Shown here piece after piece: positions 35,500 through 44,404 of a stretch of 58,530 nt of DNA. Position numbers and translations under genes: made by a program. Positions within the stretch are counted from its first letter, which is position 1. Each line of letters starts with the position of its first letter. A model generated the notes under the pieces. The model made no database searches. It was given only the letters and a program-made list of their open reading frames with translations, and was not told the origin of the DNA. This DNA is from JBDIVL01 sp039794405 (GTDB taxonomy: Bacteria; Planctomycetota; Brocadiia; Brocadiales; Brocadiaceae): positions 1 to 58,530 of the forward strand of contig JBDIVL010000027.1 in NCBI GenBank assembly GCA_039794405.1, written 5' to 3'.

Positions 35500-36927
35500 A
35501 TGAAGAAAAAGATTGTGGTGCTTGGCGGTGGACCTTGTGGTTTATCGGCTGCCTGGGAATTATCCAGGTGCGGACATGATGTTGTGGTAATTGAAAAAGA
35601 TTCTAGAGCCGGAGGGTTGTGTATTACTAATGAATATAAAGGTTTTCGTTTCGACCTTGGAGGACACCGTTTTATTTCAAAGAATAGAGAGCTTGTTGAG
35701 GACGTTTGCAAAATGATGGGTGATGAGTTGCTGACCTCTAGCCGAAAGAGTGTTATCCTTTTAAAAGGTAAGACCTTTGATTACCCTTTATCCGCTAAGG
35801 ACATATTCTTAAAGATGGATCTTTGGACGAATCTGAAGGCGTTTACTGCGTATGTAGTGGCTGCCATCTCCAAGACACTCTTCCGAAAAAAGGATGCCTC
35901 TTTTGAGGACTGGATTGTTAACCGCTTTGGTCGGACACTTTATAATCTGTTTTTTGGTCCTTATACCGAAAAGTTGTGGGGCATTTCTCCTAAGTTCATA
36001 TCATCAGATTGGGCATCTCAAAGGATTTCTTTGTTGAATCTTAAGGATGTCCTTCTCCGCCTTTTTCAGTTAAAGAAAGGCACACCGAGAACCTATGCCA
36101 AAGGTTATTTTTATCCAAAAAAGGGTATAGGGCAGATGTTTGATATGATGAGTGGAGAGATCTCAGCTATGGGCGGAAAGATTGTCCTGAATGCTACCGT
36201 TTCAGCGATAAATTTACATAACGAAAGTGTGGAAAGTGTGTCTTATGTCCAGCGCGGTATGGCAAAAACGATTGACTGTGATGCTGTTATTTCGACGATT
36301 CCTTTGCCAGATCTCGTAAAGGCCTTTCCGGACCGTCTTACCAGTAAGATTCTGAACAGTGCATCTGCACTAAAATTCCGTTCTGTGAGATTTCTTAATA
36401 TCCTCGTTAATCTTCCTGATATCAGTGACAATACATGGATGTATGTTTCGGAAGGTAAGTATATCATGACGCGGATTCAGGAACCGAAACGCCGAAGTCC
36501 TTTCAGTGCTCCGGAAGGGAAAACATCTATTATGCTTGAAATACCTTGTGATGAGAATGATGAAATATGGAATTGTCCCAAAGAAAAACTGCTGGAACGA
36601 TGCCTTGCAAACTTGAAAGATCTGGGGATTGACGTCCAGGATAAGGTGATTGATTATTTTACAACAAGAGTGGTACATGGTTATCCCGTTTATAGTCTTG
36701 ATTATACACTCCATAAACAGAAACTCTTTGACTTCCTTGATTGTTATAAAAATCTGATTACGTGCGGCAGGCAAGGGACGTTTCGATATATTTTTATGGA
36801 TACCTCTATGGAAATGGGGATTGCTGCTGCGCGAAGTCTTATGCGGGATGACCTTGGTAAAAAGGAAGATTTACAATCGATGCGCTCTGAGAACGAATTG
36901 ATTGAAGTGAGTTCTGTGACGGCATGA
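35500..36927 (+). CDS. FAD-dependent amine-oxidase / UDP-galactopyranose-mutase-like protein
   Basis: 475 residues. The N-terminal Rossmann motif is VVLGGGPCGLSAAWELSRCGHDVVVIEKD, with RAGGLC and FRFDLGGHRFIS binding FAD. Conserved LWGISP, KGTPRTYAKGYFYPKKGIGQM and the C-terminal GRQGTFRYIFMDTSMEMGIAAA fit the protoporphyrinogen-oxidase-like/NAD(P)-binding family that often sits in polysaccharide loci. The neighbouring GT-C glycosyltransferase supports a glycan role, for example on a sugar or polyprenyl substrate (inference). GGGGGAG precedes the ATG. Confidence 0.83.
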   Translation: MKKKIVVLGGGPCGLSAAWELSRCGHDVVVIEKDSRAGGLCITNEYKGFRFDLGGHRFISKNRELVEDVCKMMGDELLTSSRKSVILLKGKTFDYPLSAKDIFLKMDLWTNLKAFTAYVVAAISKTLFRKKDASFEDWIVNRFGRTLYNLFFGPYTEKLWGISPKFISSDWASQRISLLNLKDVLLRLFQLKKGTPRTYAKGYFYPKKGIGQMFDMMSGEISAMGGKIVLNATVSAINLHNESVESVSYVQRGMAKTIDCDAVISTIPLPDLVKAFPDRLTSKILNSASALKFRSVRFLNILVNLPDISDNTWMYVSEGKYIMTRIQEPKRRSPFSAPEGKTSIMLEIPCDENDEIWNCPKEKLLERCLANLKDLGIDVQDKVIDYFTTRVVHGYPVYSLDYTLHKQKLFDFLDCYKNLITCGRQGTFRYIFMDTSMEMGIAAARSLMRDDLGKKEDLQSMRSENELIEVSSVTA

Positions 36928-37072
36928 AGAGGAGTGGGTTGTTGATTGTTCGTGGTAAGCAGTAGGCAGAAGCTGATAATAATGTCAATGGAGTGGTGTT
37001 GGTTCTTACGGGATGATGTTGGCAGGGCAAATTTTTACGCTCTGGATTATTTTTGTGTAAATATAATATAAA

Positions 37073-38737
37073 GTGAGAAATGTAGTGCAGGCATCCGCAA
37101 ATTATCAATTAGCGAAGATACGAAGCCAAACGCGAAATATCTCTCTGTATGGTTATATAATTCCCATAGCAGCAGTAGTTGTTTGTCTTGTTACCAGGTT
37201 ATGGTATTTTGGTAAATACATTGATGAATGGGATAGTGTCAATTTTGCCTTTGGCTTGTCAAAAGGCTATGATATCCTGCATGATCAGCCTCACTTTCCG
37301 GGCTATCCGGTTTATATGTTTTTTAGTTGGATTTGGTACAAAATCGTAGGATCTGACATACAAGCCTTGATCTTTTCGGGTGTTTTGTTCAGCAGCCTTG
37401 CCGTATTTCCGCTGTATGAGTTATCAAGACGGATGTTTTCCCGTGGAGTCGCCATCCTCACGGTTATCCTGTATATTATAAATCCACAGATATGGTTACA
37501 GGCAGAGAAACCATTATCTGATGCCTTTGGCCTGTTCTTTGTCATTACTGCAATCTTGTTTTTCTTTATGGCAATAGAATGTGCCTGTGGGATGTCATTG
37601 GCTCCTTTGCATAAAAGCGGCGGAGAAAATCTTCCTCAATCACCTTTTCCTCATAGGAATGGAAGTGAAAGGAAGGTTTTGAGTGAAAATGCCAAATCTT
37701 GGATTTCTTTGAAATATCTTGCATGGGGAGGTGTAATGTTAGGTTTAGGATTAGGTATCCGGGTTACGTACCTTGCTCTTATACCTACTATGGCATACAC
37801 CGCCTGTGTTATAAGTCAGAGAATAGATAACAAGAAAAGGATAATTATATGGGGGGGATCAGGCCTAAGCGTTGGTATAGTTGCATGGCTAGGGTACTTG
37901 CTTATCCGTTTTACCCCTTATAAATGTTATAAAAAATTCTTCAGTCACGCTGATTATCACTTCTGTAAAGAGGGAAACTCCATTATCACAACTTCTGATT
38001 ATGGTGAACGCTTTTCCGATATCTTTCATAATCTGAGCGCCCATTCTTTGGGCACATGGTGGACAGATACTTCTAGCCTAAGAATCATCCCGACTCTCTT
38101 TATTGTAGCTGCTCTCGTATTCTTTTTTCTCTATGAAAAATGGAATTTGAGGAATAAGTTTCTTTTGGTCTTTTTTATTCCTTATTTTTTATGGGTTGCT
38201 TTTATACAAGATGCAATTCGGCAAATTATGGTACTTATACCTTTTTTGACTATAATTATCGGTGCTGGCTTGATGCATATATTCTACTCTTTCAAGGGAA
38301 AGAAATTTAGCGTTCCAATATTTTATGCTATGGTATCCGTCTTTTTCATTACTCAGGCTGTCGATTCTTGTAAAATTGTTTCTATGAATAAGAATGACGA
38401 ACCTCCATCTGTCTCAACGATAAAGTATATAACAGAAAATTACGATAAGGGCGATACAAAATTCTATTGCCTTAATGACTGGCGTTTGTTTCAATATTAT
38501 GCCCCCGAATGGTGTGATAAAAAGAACAGCTATGTTTACTTTGTATCACGCATGAGCGGTGTGATAAAGGATCTGGACCGCTTAAAGAAAAAACCAAAGC
38601 ATATCCTTATTTCATCCAAGCTTTTTGAGCGGCATAAATATAAGGACAGGCTGATAAAGCTCGTAGAATTTGAGAGGAATCGATATGGTGTGGCCGATTA
38701 TAATTGGTTAGCTCTTTATAGCTTTCAATGGAGGTGA
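37073..38737 (+). CDS. GT-C (family 39-like) membrane glycosyltransferase
   Basis: 554 residues with about 10-12 hydrophobic helices. The first periplasmic loop has the acidic catalytic motif YIDEWDSVNFAFGL expected of PMT/ArnT-type GT-C enzymes, followed by HPHFPGYPVYM-type sequence (here QPHFPGYPVYMFFSW). An ~80-residue cytosolic insertion lies near residue 170. The C-terminal ~130 residues form a soluble domain. It would transfer a sugar from a polyprenyl-phosphate donor outside the membrane. The GTG start at 37073 overlaps no upstream gene and has no strong Shine-Dalgarno; an internal start is possible. Confidence 0.8.
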   Translation: MRNVVQASANYQLAKIRSQTRNISLYGYIIPIAAVVVCLVTRLWYFGKYIDEWDSVNFAFGLSKGYDILHDQPHFPGYPVYMFFSWIWYKIVGSDIQALIFSGVLFSSLAVFPLYELSRRMFSRGVAILTVILYIINPQIWLQAEKPLSDAFGLFFVITAILFFFMAIECACGMSLAPLHKSGGENLPQSPFPHRNGSERKVLSENAKSWISLKYLAWGGVMLGLGLGIRVTYLALIPTMAYTACVISQRIDNKKRIIIWGGSGLSVGIVAWLGYLLIRFTPYKCYKKFFSHADYHFCKEGNSIITTSDYGERFSDIFHNLSAHSLGTWWTDTSSLRIIPTLFIVAALVFFFLYEKWNLRNKFLLVFFIPYFLWVAFIQDAIRQIMVLIPFLTIIIGAGLMHIFYSFKGKKFSVPIFYAMVSVFFITQAVDSCKIVSMNKNDEPPSVSTIKYITENYDKGDTKFYCLNDWRLFQYYAPEWCDKKNSYVYFVSRMSGVIKDLDRLKKKPKHILISSKLFERHKYKDRLIKLVEFERNRYGVADYNWLALYSFQWR

Positions 38738-38785
38738 TTACCTGACCAGATACGAAGTTCCCTGTTGCTATTGTTTAATCGATAG

Positions 38786-38950
38786 GAGTTTTCATTTGAT
38801 TTATGCGACTTTCAGGGTGACACGGACAAAGGTAGAGACGTAGGATTTGGCGTCTCCACTCCGTATCCTCATGGTTGGTTCTGTTATCCGCGATAGAACC
38901 GAAACATTCTGCAAGGTCGAATCAACCATACGTTCTCCGAAGGCGTTAAG
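38786..38950. repeat. paired-hairpin dispersed repeat, copy 4 (partial)
   Basis: The lead-in AGGAGTTTTCATTTGATTTATG, ACACGGACAAAGGTAGAGAC and CCGTATCCTCATGGTTGGTTC matches copies 1 and 5. One hairpin is intact (38877-38900, GGTTCTGTT...GATAGAACC); the second is absent or degraded. GTTCTCCGAAGGCGTTAAGTT then resembles TTCGCCAAAGGCGATAAGTT at 2520. It lies directly upstream of the Ser-Gly-tail gene. Confidence 0.65.
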
Positions 38951-39007
38951 TTCAATCTTATTTTACTATAGTCCCTTATTTCTGAAAGATTTTCTGGAGG
39001 TTAAAAA

Positions 39008-39559
39008 ATGATTAAAAAGCTATTCCTGGGTATAGGTGTCGCCGTGGCCATGAATTATCTGGCCTTTCATAGTGGGGTAGTAGCCCAGACATCTACTCCT
39101 ACCTTGGAGCCTACACCGACATCTACTGATACTCCAACCCCTACTTCAGAACCTACACCAACAACTACCAGTAGTATATCGGGAACGATAACAGATGATT
39201 TTGGAGACCCAATTAGCGGTGTAAAAGTATTATTGAAAAGTAAAAAGTTAAAATTCAAGAATAGCTATACGACGGGAACAAATGGTGAATACGAATTTAC
39301 CGATTTGAGTGCAAGCAAATATAATCTCACAGTAAAAAAGTTAGGTTTTACAATGAAGAGAAGGTCCTTTAAGTTAAAAAAGGGACAAAATAAGGTGTTA
39401 AATTTTAAACTAAAGTCTAAAGGTTCTGGAGATGGGAGCGGCTCAGGTAGCGGAAGCGGTTCCGGGAGTGGTTCTGGAAGCGGGAGCGGTTCGGGTAGTG
39501 GCTCTGGAAGTGGGAGTGGTTCGGGTAGTGGAAGTGGTTCCGGAAGTGGAATGAGATAA
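39008..39559 (+). CDS. exported carboxypeptidase-regulatory-like protein with Ser-Gly tail
   Basis: 183 residues: signal peptide (KLFLGIGVAVAMNYLAFHSGVVAQ), a Thr/Pro-rich linker (residues ~28-52, repeated PTPTS), and one carboxypeptidase-D regulatory-like beta domain. The domain reads SISGTITDDFGDPISGVKVLL, GTNGEYEFTDLSASKYNLTVKK. It ends in about 21 Ser-Gly dipeptides and -MR. The tail is encoded by an imperfect 6-12-bp minisatellite (39418-39549). The diheme cytochrome 1.8 kb downstream has the same kind of tail with 26 identical bases. The tail could be a flexible linker, a glycosylation region or a sorting signal. GGAGG precedes the ATG. Confidence 0.8.
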   Translation: MIKKLFLGIGVAVAMNYLAFHSGVVAQTSTPTLEPTPTSTDTPTPTSEPTPTTTSSISGTITDDFGDPISGVKVLLKSKKLKFKNSYTTGTNGEYEFTDLSASKYNLTVKKLGFTMKRRSFKLKKGQNKVLNFKLKSKGSGDGSGSGSGSGSGSGSGSGSGSGSGSGSGSGSGSGSGSGSGMR

Positions 39560-39624
39560 TCTGTATATCTCCAATAAGTTGTTATGCTGTATTCCTGGTG
39601 AGATTATTCAGCATTTAGCCTATG

Positions 39625-39654
39625 CCGTCAGCCGTAGTTTTTAAAGGCTGACGG
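39625..39654. repeat. hairpin after Ser-Gly-tail gene
   Basis: CCGTCAGCC and GGCTGACGG form a perfect 9-bp stem with a 12-nt loop that is T- and A-rich (GTAGTTTTTAAA). There is no following T-run. It could be a weak terminator or a member of the CTGACGGCTGA dispersed palindromes. Confidence 0.5.
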
Positions 39655-39771
39655 CTGAAGGCCGATCCATACGGGGAAGGTTCTTTTGGCTGTCATTCTT
39701 GTAGTGACAACAGAGTTATGGTATCATCGTAATTATTATAGGGATATTTTTCCTATTTTTTTACTTTAATG

Positions 39772-39790
39772 ATTGAGACTGAGTCTAAAT
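39772..39790 (+). promoter_or_regulatory. Fur-like operator, site 2
   Basis: ATTGAGACTGAGTCTAAAT (arms ATTGAGA/TCTAAAT, one mismatch), 23 bp upstream of the ATG at 39813 and just after a TTTAAT that may be the -10 (39765-39770). I see no good -35. It belongs to the same palindrome family as 33774, 52149 and 55481. Confidence 0.65.
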
Positions 39791-39812
39791 AAAAGAAAGG
39801 AGATTTAAAACA

Positions 39813-41270
39813 ATGTCGTTGTTTAACAAGCTTATTATACCAATAGGTATTTTTATCAGTGTTAGTTTATCAGGCAGTACGCAATTTTTGGGGGTGAACA
39901 AATCTGATCTTTTCGCCGCTACAATGATGGGTTTCGTCACTGATGAGAATGGTGATGGCATAGAAGATGCGAAAATCGTTATCAAATCAAAAAAGAAACC
40001 AGGCAAAAAGAATAACAAAAATACTACCCTTACCTATTCAGATGGCTCATATGAGATTGGCAAGTTGAAGAAGGGAAAGCATAAACTTACGATTAGTTCT
40101 GTGGGCTATGAAGATGCATCTGAAATTATTACCGTAAAGAAGAATGGTGAGGACTTAGAAAAGGATTTCACCCTAAATTTTTCTTCGTATTCGAAAACTT
40201 CTGATACTGGTACCATCGACGCTGCAGTTTCTGCTTTTAGTGAAATCGGTACCCTGAGGAGAGAAGATCCCATGGACGGGAATGCCATAGCATCTGCTTA
40301 TGAGGGAGAATTGCAAGATTTAACAAAAGAGATGGATGCAGAATATAATCTCAGTATGGATAGTGATATTTCCGATGCTATTGAGAATATTAAAAATGAT
40401 GTAGATAAAAAGCTGGCAGCCCAGGTTATTGATAAAACACTTCAGAGGGTTTTTTATTTGTATGTCCTTGAGCGTATTACTCATGTTCGTGACGAATTTA
40501 ATGATGAAGATAGCTCTGAACTTATTCAGGATTGGGACAAGGCATATGCTGCTTATCAACCGCTCGAGGGCACGGCTAACCGGGATAATAAAGTAATTAC
40601 TTCAGACCGGACGAACATTGACACAGGAAGCAATCCGAATCTTGAGGATCAAATAACCGTTGCTTTTATTCGTGGAAAGAATGCACTTGAGAAAAACAAT
40701 CCCGGTGAGGATGAGATTGCGATTGGGGTGCAGAGACAGGTTATCAGGCTTTCCCTTGTAAGGGCATTTTATATAGCCGTTCTTCGGGAGGTGGAAGCAA
40801 TTCTGGACAATAGAGATACAGATACAGATAAGGCACTGGAGGTGCAAAAAGAGGGTGAGGTTTATTACCGGATAATAGAAGAATTTGTTTCGAGGGATAA
40901 TTCTACAGGTAGTGAAACGATTAAATCGCAACTTACGGGTGATTTATCAGGTGTAGATGCCGATACCATTGTAAGCGAATTGAGCAAGGGCTTTATTGGC
41001 CGTGTAGAGGGCGAATTAGAATTAAATGAGTCTGCCCTTGGCGAAGGTGATCGTTTAGATGCCGTGGTAACGGCCGAAGAGGCACTGCTCTATTCAAGGG
41101 TATTTTTAGAAGATCTTGAAATACGACTGGGGTTTGACGAGAGGGTAGAGATAGAGGAAGCCATTCAGGATTTGAGGGACGCCAGTGATAGTAAGAACAA
41201 AGGAAAAGCCAATACTGCCAGTCAAACAATAAGAGACATTCTTGATAACTATGAAAATGAACTACTTTAG
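39813..41270 (+). CDS. exported protein: carboxypeptidase-regulatory-like domain plus helical domain
   Basis: 485 residues: signal peptide (LIIPIGIFISVSLSG), a regulatory-like beta domain (residues ~37-125, MMGFVTDENGDGIEDAKIVIKS, SDGSYEIGKLKKGKHKLTIS), then ~340 residues of acidic helical sequence. The helical part has two similar halves: DKTLQRVFYLYVLERITHVRDEF...DWDKAYAAYQPLEG and QRQVIRLSLVRAFYIAVLREVEAIL...KEGEVYYRIIEEF. Its internal duplication is reminiscent of FEA1-type iron-assimilation proteins, but I cannot confirm this. The Fur-like palindrome at its promoter supports a metal link. AAGGAG precedes the ATG. Confidence 0.75.
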   Translation: MSLFNKLIIPIGIFISVSLSGSTQFLGVNKSDLFAATMMGFVTDENGDGIEDAKIVIKSKKKPGKKNNKNTTLTYSDGSYEIGKLKKGKHKLTISSVGYEDASEIITVKKNGEDLEKDFTLNFSSYSKTSDTGTIDAAVSAFSEIGTLRREDPMDGNAIASAYEGELQDLTKEMDAEYNLSMDSDISDAIENIKNDVDKKLAAQVIDKTLQRVFYLYVLERITHVRDEFNDEDSSELIQDWDKAYAAYQPLEGTANRDNKVITSDRTNIDTGSNPNLEDQITVAFIRGKNALEKNNPGEDEIAIGVQRQVIRLSLVRAFYIAVLREVEAILDNRDTDTDKALEVQKEGEVYYRIIEEFVSRDNSTGSETIKSQLTGDLSGVDADTIVSELSKGFIGRVEGELELNESALGEGDRLDAVVTAEEALLYSRVFLEDLEIRLGFDERVEIEEAIQDLRDASDSKNKGKANTASQTIRDILDNYENELL

Positions 41271-41333
41271 ACATCTTCGGTTTCTGTAGAATTCTTGGTT
41301 AATTTAACTTTGAAAAAGGAGCGTTACGGTTAA

Positions 41334-42320
41334 ATGAATAAGAGTAAAAGGAAATATTTTTCTCTTGCTGTCGGAATTGCCACCTCTGCTGTTTTGGCAA
41401 TTGGCATTATTCAAATAAGCAGTGCAAGCAACCAACCTTCAGAAGAAAAAAATGCGGGAACTACATTTTCTAAAAAGAACAAAAGGGCGATGAGCTTTAC
41501 CAATGATATCCTTCCCCTTTTTGTAAAAGGGAATACGGTCGGTAGCAGTGAATCAACCCCTTGCATTGCCTGCCACTTTTCCAGCCTTACCATAGAGAGC
41601 GATGGCATTCCTGAAAATGCCTTTGCCGAGTTTCATATGGGTTCTTTTCAAGATATTATGGCTGGTGCAGACGCAGGGACTGAACCTATTATCGATACTG
41701 ACGATCCCGATAATAGTCTCCTCCTGCAAAGATTAACGGGAAAGGGTTTAGAGAAGGGCGAGTCGAGAATGCCATATGGCGGACCTTTCTTCAGTAAGAA
41801 AAAAATTGCTAAGATTCGTAAATGGATCGAAGAAGGCGCTCAAGATGATACCCCTTCCCCTGATTTTAACCGGGATGTACTTCCATTATTAACCAAATCG
41901 GTAAATGGCAGTGTCCCCTGCAAACAGTGTCATTACAATAATAACGATGCAACATCAAAGGAACGTTCTCCTTCTATTGCTTGTATGGATTTAACAAGCT
42001 GGGACGGCATAATTTCTGGTGCCGACGGAACTGTGCATGAAGCACTGGTGGATCTGGATAACCCATCAGAAAGCTTGATCGTAAAGCGACTCCGGGGGCA
42101 AAAAACAGAAGAGGACGCTGAAAATGGTCATCGCATGCCTTTTGGCGGTCCCTATTTTACGGAATATGAGACCCAGAAGATAGAACGTTGGATAGCCGGA
42201 GGGGCAAAGGGTCCAAATGGTGAGGACCCGTCCGAGGCGGATACCAGTGATGCTGGTGAATGTCCTGAAGGAAGTGGCAGTGGAAGCGGTTCCGGGAGTG
42301 GTTCTGGTAGTGGTGGATAG
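41334..42320 (+). CDS. exported diheme c-type cytochrome with Ser-Gly tail
   Basis: 328 residues: an N-terminal signal or anchor (LAVGIATSAVLAIGIIQISSAS), then two tandem cytochrome-c-like units. Each has an FTNDILPLF/FNRDVLPLL start, a heme motif (CIACH, CKQCH), an SLLLQRL/SLIVKRL segment, a likely Met ligand in RMPYGG/RMPFGG, and a KIRKWIEEGA/KIERWIAGGA end. This is the pattern of planctomycete-type cytochrome domains. The C terminus is (SG)n, as in the protein at 39.0 kb. It is probably a periplasmic or surface electron carrier cotranscribed with the two preceding genes. AAGGAG lies 13 nt before the ATG. Confidence 0.85.
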   Translation: MNKSKRKYFSLAVGIATSAVLAIGIIQISSASNQPSEEKNAGTTFSKKNKRAMSFTNDILPLFVKGNTVGSSESTPCIACHFSSLTIESDGIPENAFAEFHMGSFQDIMAGADAGTEPIIDTDDPDNSLLLQRLTGKGLEKGESRMPYGGPFFSKKKIAKIRKWIEEGAQDDTPSPDFNRDVLPLLTKSVNGSVPCKQCHYNNNDATSKERSPSIACMDLTSWDGIISGADGTVHEALVDLDNPSESLIVKRLRGQKTEEDAENGHRMPFGGPYFTEYETQKIERWIAGGAKGPNGEDPSEADTSDAGECPEGSGSGSGSGSGSGSGG

Positions 42321-42951
42321 AATAATATTATCCTAATCCAAACGAGTCGGAAGGATAAGATAAAAATTGAAAATTGACTTTCGTAATTTTTTCGTACAAA
42401 CGGGTGTGAAGATAAACTGGATGTAACATATTTAATTCAGTATTTGATATCGTTTCGGATTTTGTGTTTTGGATTTTTTATCTGACTTACCTGGGTCAGG
42501 GATGGTTACCATATCTCTTTTTGAGAAGGGAGGTGAATGAAAACGTATATCTGTATGGAAGCTTATTAATTTCCACAGTTCGAAGTATCCAAAAGGATGA
42601 CTCTTTCTAAGACCTTGAAGGTGTATCTTGTGTAAAATCTCTACATCTAAATACAGCAGAGAAAAGAAAAATTCTGTCGTAAAAACGGTAATGTTATTTG
42701 TTCTCATGAAGAAAAAGAAGGATGCTGCAGAAAAGACCTTTATTTAAACCTACAGGTGATAGCCCAGAGAACTTACCCTGTAGTATTGTAGAATAAAAAT
42801 AACAATCTGTCATACGACAAAAAATAGAATTGTTGCTGTTTTGGTACAATATTTGTTGTATTAATCTAACGTTTATAATTAAGCTACTCGGAAAGCCACA
42901 GTGGAGGGTTATCAATTCCGTAGTAGGGATTAATTATGGAAGGAGTGTTAG
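42321..42951. other. 630-bp intergenic stretch
   Basis: No supported gene; the minus-strand open frame at 42432-42707 has no Shine-Dalgarno or domain. 42330-42360 (CTAATCCAAACGAGTCGGAAG) is a partial copy of the motif at 44405. A weak hairpin (CTACAGG...CCCTGTAG) lies near 42750-42782. Confidence 0.5.
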
Positions 42952-43155
42952 ATGAAGAGAAAAATATCGAGAAAGGTCTTTTCTCACAAGCGATGCCCAT
43001 TTCTGAAGAGGCCACCTAGTAATGATTGCTACTGTGTTAAATTAAATAGTCTAAGCATAGAAGCAGCTATATATTATTGTGGTAATAATTATTTTGAATG
43101 TGAGATCTATAAATCCAGTTTACAAAAAAAAGTAGTTACTCAAAGTGCGGTGTAA
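42952..43155 (+). CDS. small Cys-rich protein, unrecognised
   Basis: 67 residues with AAGGAG upstream of the ATG. It contains CPFLKRPPSNDCYCVKL and YYCGNNYFECEIY, five cysteines arranged C-x9-C-x-C...C-x6-C, after a Lys/Arg-rich start. The spacing is suitable for a zinc or Fe-S site, but I know no matching named family. No signal peptide is seen, so it should be cytosolic. The nearest genes are a diheme cytochrome upstream and a metal-ATPase operon downstream. Confidence 0.65.
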   Translation: MKRKISRKVFSHKRCPFLKRPPSNDCYCVKLNSLSIEAAIYYCGNNYFECEIYKSSLQKKVVTQSAV

Positions 43156-43436
43156 AATAGTGAAGAAAGAACCCGGTCCAGGTGCCATTTTCACGAAGAC
43201 GGGAGTCCGGGGGGATAGAGAGTACTGATTCGCGCCTTAGCAAGGATAATAGTGTGTAATTAACTTTATCTGAGTAACTACCAGAAATTCAAAGAAAATC
43301 AGAATAAAATAAAGCTTCTCTACAGTAATACACATCGTTGATTCCCGCAATATTCTACGTAGTTGAGGATTAAAATCCAAGCCTGAAGGTCCAAAATGTA
43401 AAGATCCCGCAACTCTATAATGCCCGAATTTCATAG

Positions 43437-43644
43437 TATAGGAATTTTCATTTTCTGTAAGCAAGTTTCAGGATGATACGGATAAAGGAGAGACTTAAGA
43501 TTTTGCGCCTCTGCTTCATGTCCTCAGGGTTGGTTCAACGTCCACTATTGAACTGAACGTTTGGTGTGTTTCCTGTGCCTTGCGCCAATCAAAAACGCAC
43601 AGGCCTGTGTTCAACCATGGTTCAATCTACAAGATTAAACCAGC
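43437..43644. repeat. paired-hairpin dispersed repeat, copy 5
   Basis: A near full-length copy. It has lead-in AGGAATTTTCATTTTC, GATACGGATAAAGGAGAGAC and CATGTCCTCAGGGTTGG, hairpin 43532-43553 (GGTTCAACG...ATTGAAC), a spacer with GCGCCAATCAAAAACGC, and hairpin 43619-43641 (GGTTCAATC, TACAA, GATTAAACC). Spacing between hairpins closely matches copy 1. Confidence 0.75.
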
Positions 43645-43777
43645 TCTTGGTGGTAGATAGTAAATAACAACGATACACTAACTATGCTATGAAGGTTCAT
43701 AGATTATGATATTCAAACTATCTTTTACGAGGAAGCAATGAGTTCTGAAGGAATGAAATGGTTGTAGCCGAATGCAT

Positions 43778-43896
43778 AAAAAACCTGCGATAAGCCCCTA
43801 AGGGATGATATATGGCTGTTTTTCCATGAAACGGTCCATGTGGGAGGTTACATTATATCATCTCTTTGGGATTTGGTGTTGTTTTGCAGGTTTTTT
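43778..43896 (+). ncRNA. candidate structured RNA ending in a terminator-like stem
   Basis: An outer 11-bp stem AAAAAACCTGC (43778-43788) / GCAGGTTTTTT (43886-43896) encloses a second long stem. That inner stem is 43795-43812 (CCCCTAAGGGATGATATA) against 43854-43870 (TATATCATCTCTTTGGG), with a small inner hairpin region around CCATGAAACGGTCCATGTGG. It ends in six T and lies 75 bp before the metal-ATPase operon. It fits a leader attenuator, a small RNA or a small insertion element. I could match it to no known riboswitch class. Confidence 0.45.
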
Positions 43897-43970
43897 CTTC
43901 TCCATAATTTTAGAGAAGTTTATATTTTGTTAATTAAGGGGGGAAAAAATTATCAGTTAAGGAGGGTAAA

Positions 43971-44369
43971 ATGGCGCTTTTAAGTATACTGCCAGGAAGG
44001 ATAAGATTCGAAAGTAAGTATCTTATTGGAAAGCTGCATATATGTAGACAAATGCAAGAGCACATGAGAAATTATGAACCAGGAATAACAGAAGTAACGG
44101 TTAATCACAGAACGGGCAGGATTCTTGTGAAGTTTGATGAAAAGCAGGTGGATAGGCGAGTTTTAGTTCAATACATTAGTCATATTATTAAGGAATATAG
44201 AGGAAAAACAACCAACAATTGTTTGCCTATAAAAACGAGGAAACCAAAACTACCGGTTACTGATATAGTGAATCATATGTTGGTAGAGATGGTCGCACAT
44301 GCATTTTTCCCAAAACCACTTAATTTTCTTGTTCCCATAGTGATGAATGCAGTAATAGGAAGGAACTAA
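43971..44369 (+). CDS. HMA-like domain protein lacking the CxxC site
   Basis: 132 residues. The N-terminal ~75 residues have a heavy-metal-associated ferredoxin-like fold pattern: LPGRIRFESKYLIGKLHICRQMQEHM, PGITEVTVNHRTGRILVKFDEKQVD. The CxxC metal loop is absent, replaced by the GRIRFES region. A second part (LPVTDIVNHMLVEMVAHAFFPKPLNFLVPIVMNAVIG) is hydrophobic. The same domain type opens the P1B ATPase of this operon (PHRMRVNLHLP, SFNHRTRNLLVRY). It probably assists or senses metal for that ATPase. GGAGG precedes the ATG. Confidence 0.75.
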   Translation: MALLSILPGRIRFESKYLIGKLHICRQMQEHMRNYEPGITEVTVNHRTGRILVKFDEKQVDRRVLVQYISHIIKEYRGKTTNNCLPIKTRKPKLPVTDIVNHMLVEMVAHAFFPKPLNFLVPIVMNAVIGRN

Positions 44370-44404
44370 TCTTGTTTGAAAATAAGGCAAATCCGTGATA
44401 TAGT

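Noticed and set aside
42432..42707. 91-codon minus-strand frame after the diheme cytochrome
   Set aside because: AT-driven open frame without ribosome-binding site or domain.
43778..43896. Assignment of the structured element to a known riboswitch class (cobalamin, TPP, Mn, NiCo)
   Set aside because: None of the conserved core motifs of those classes could be identified; left as a candidate only.
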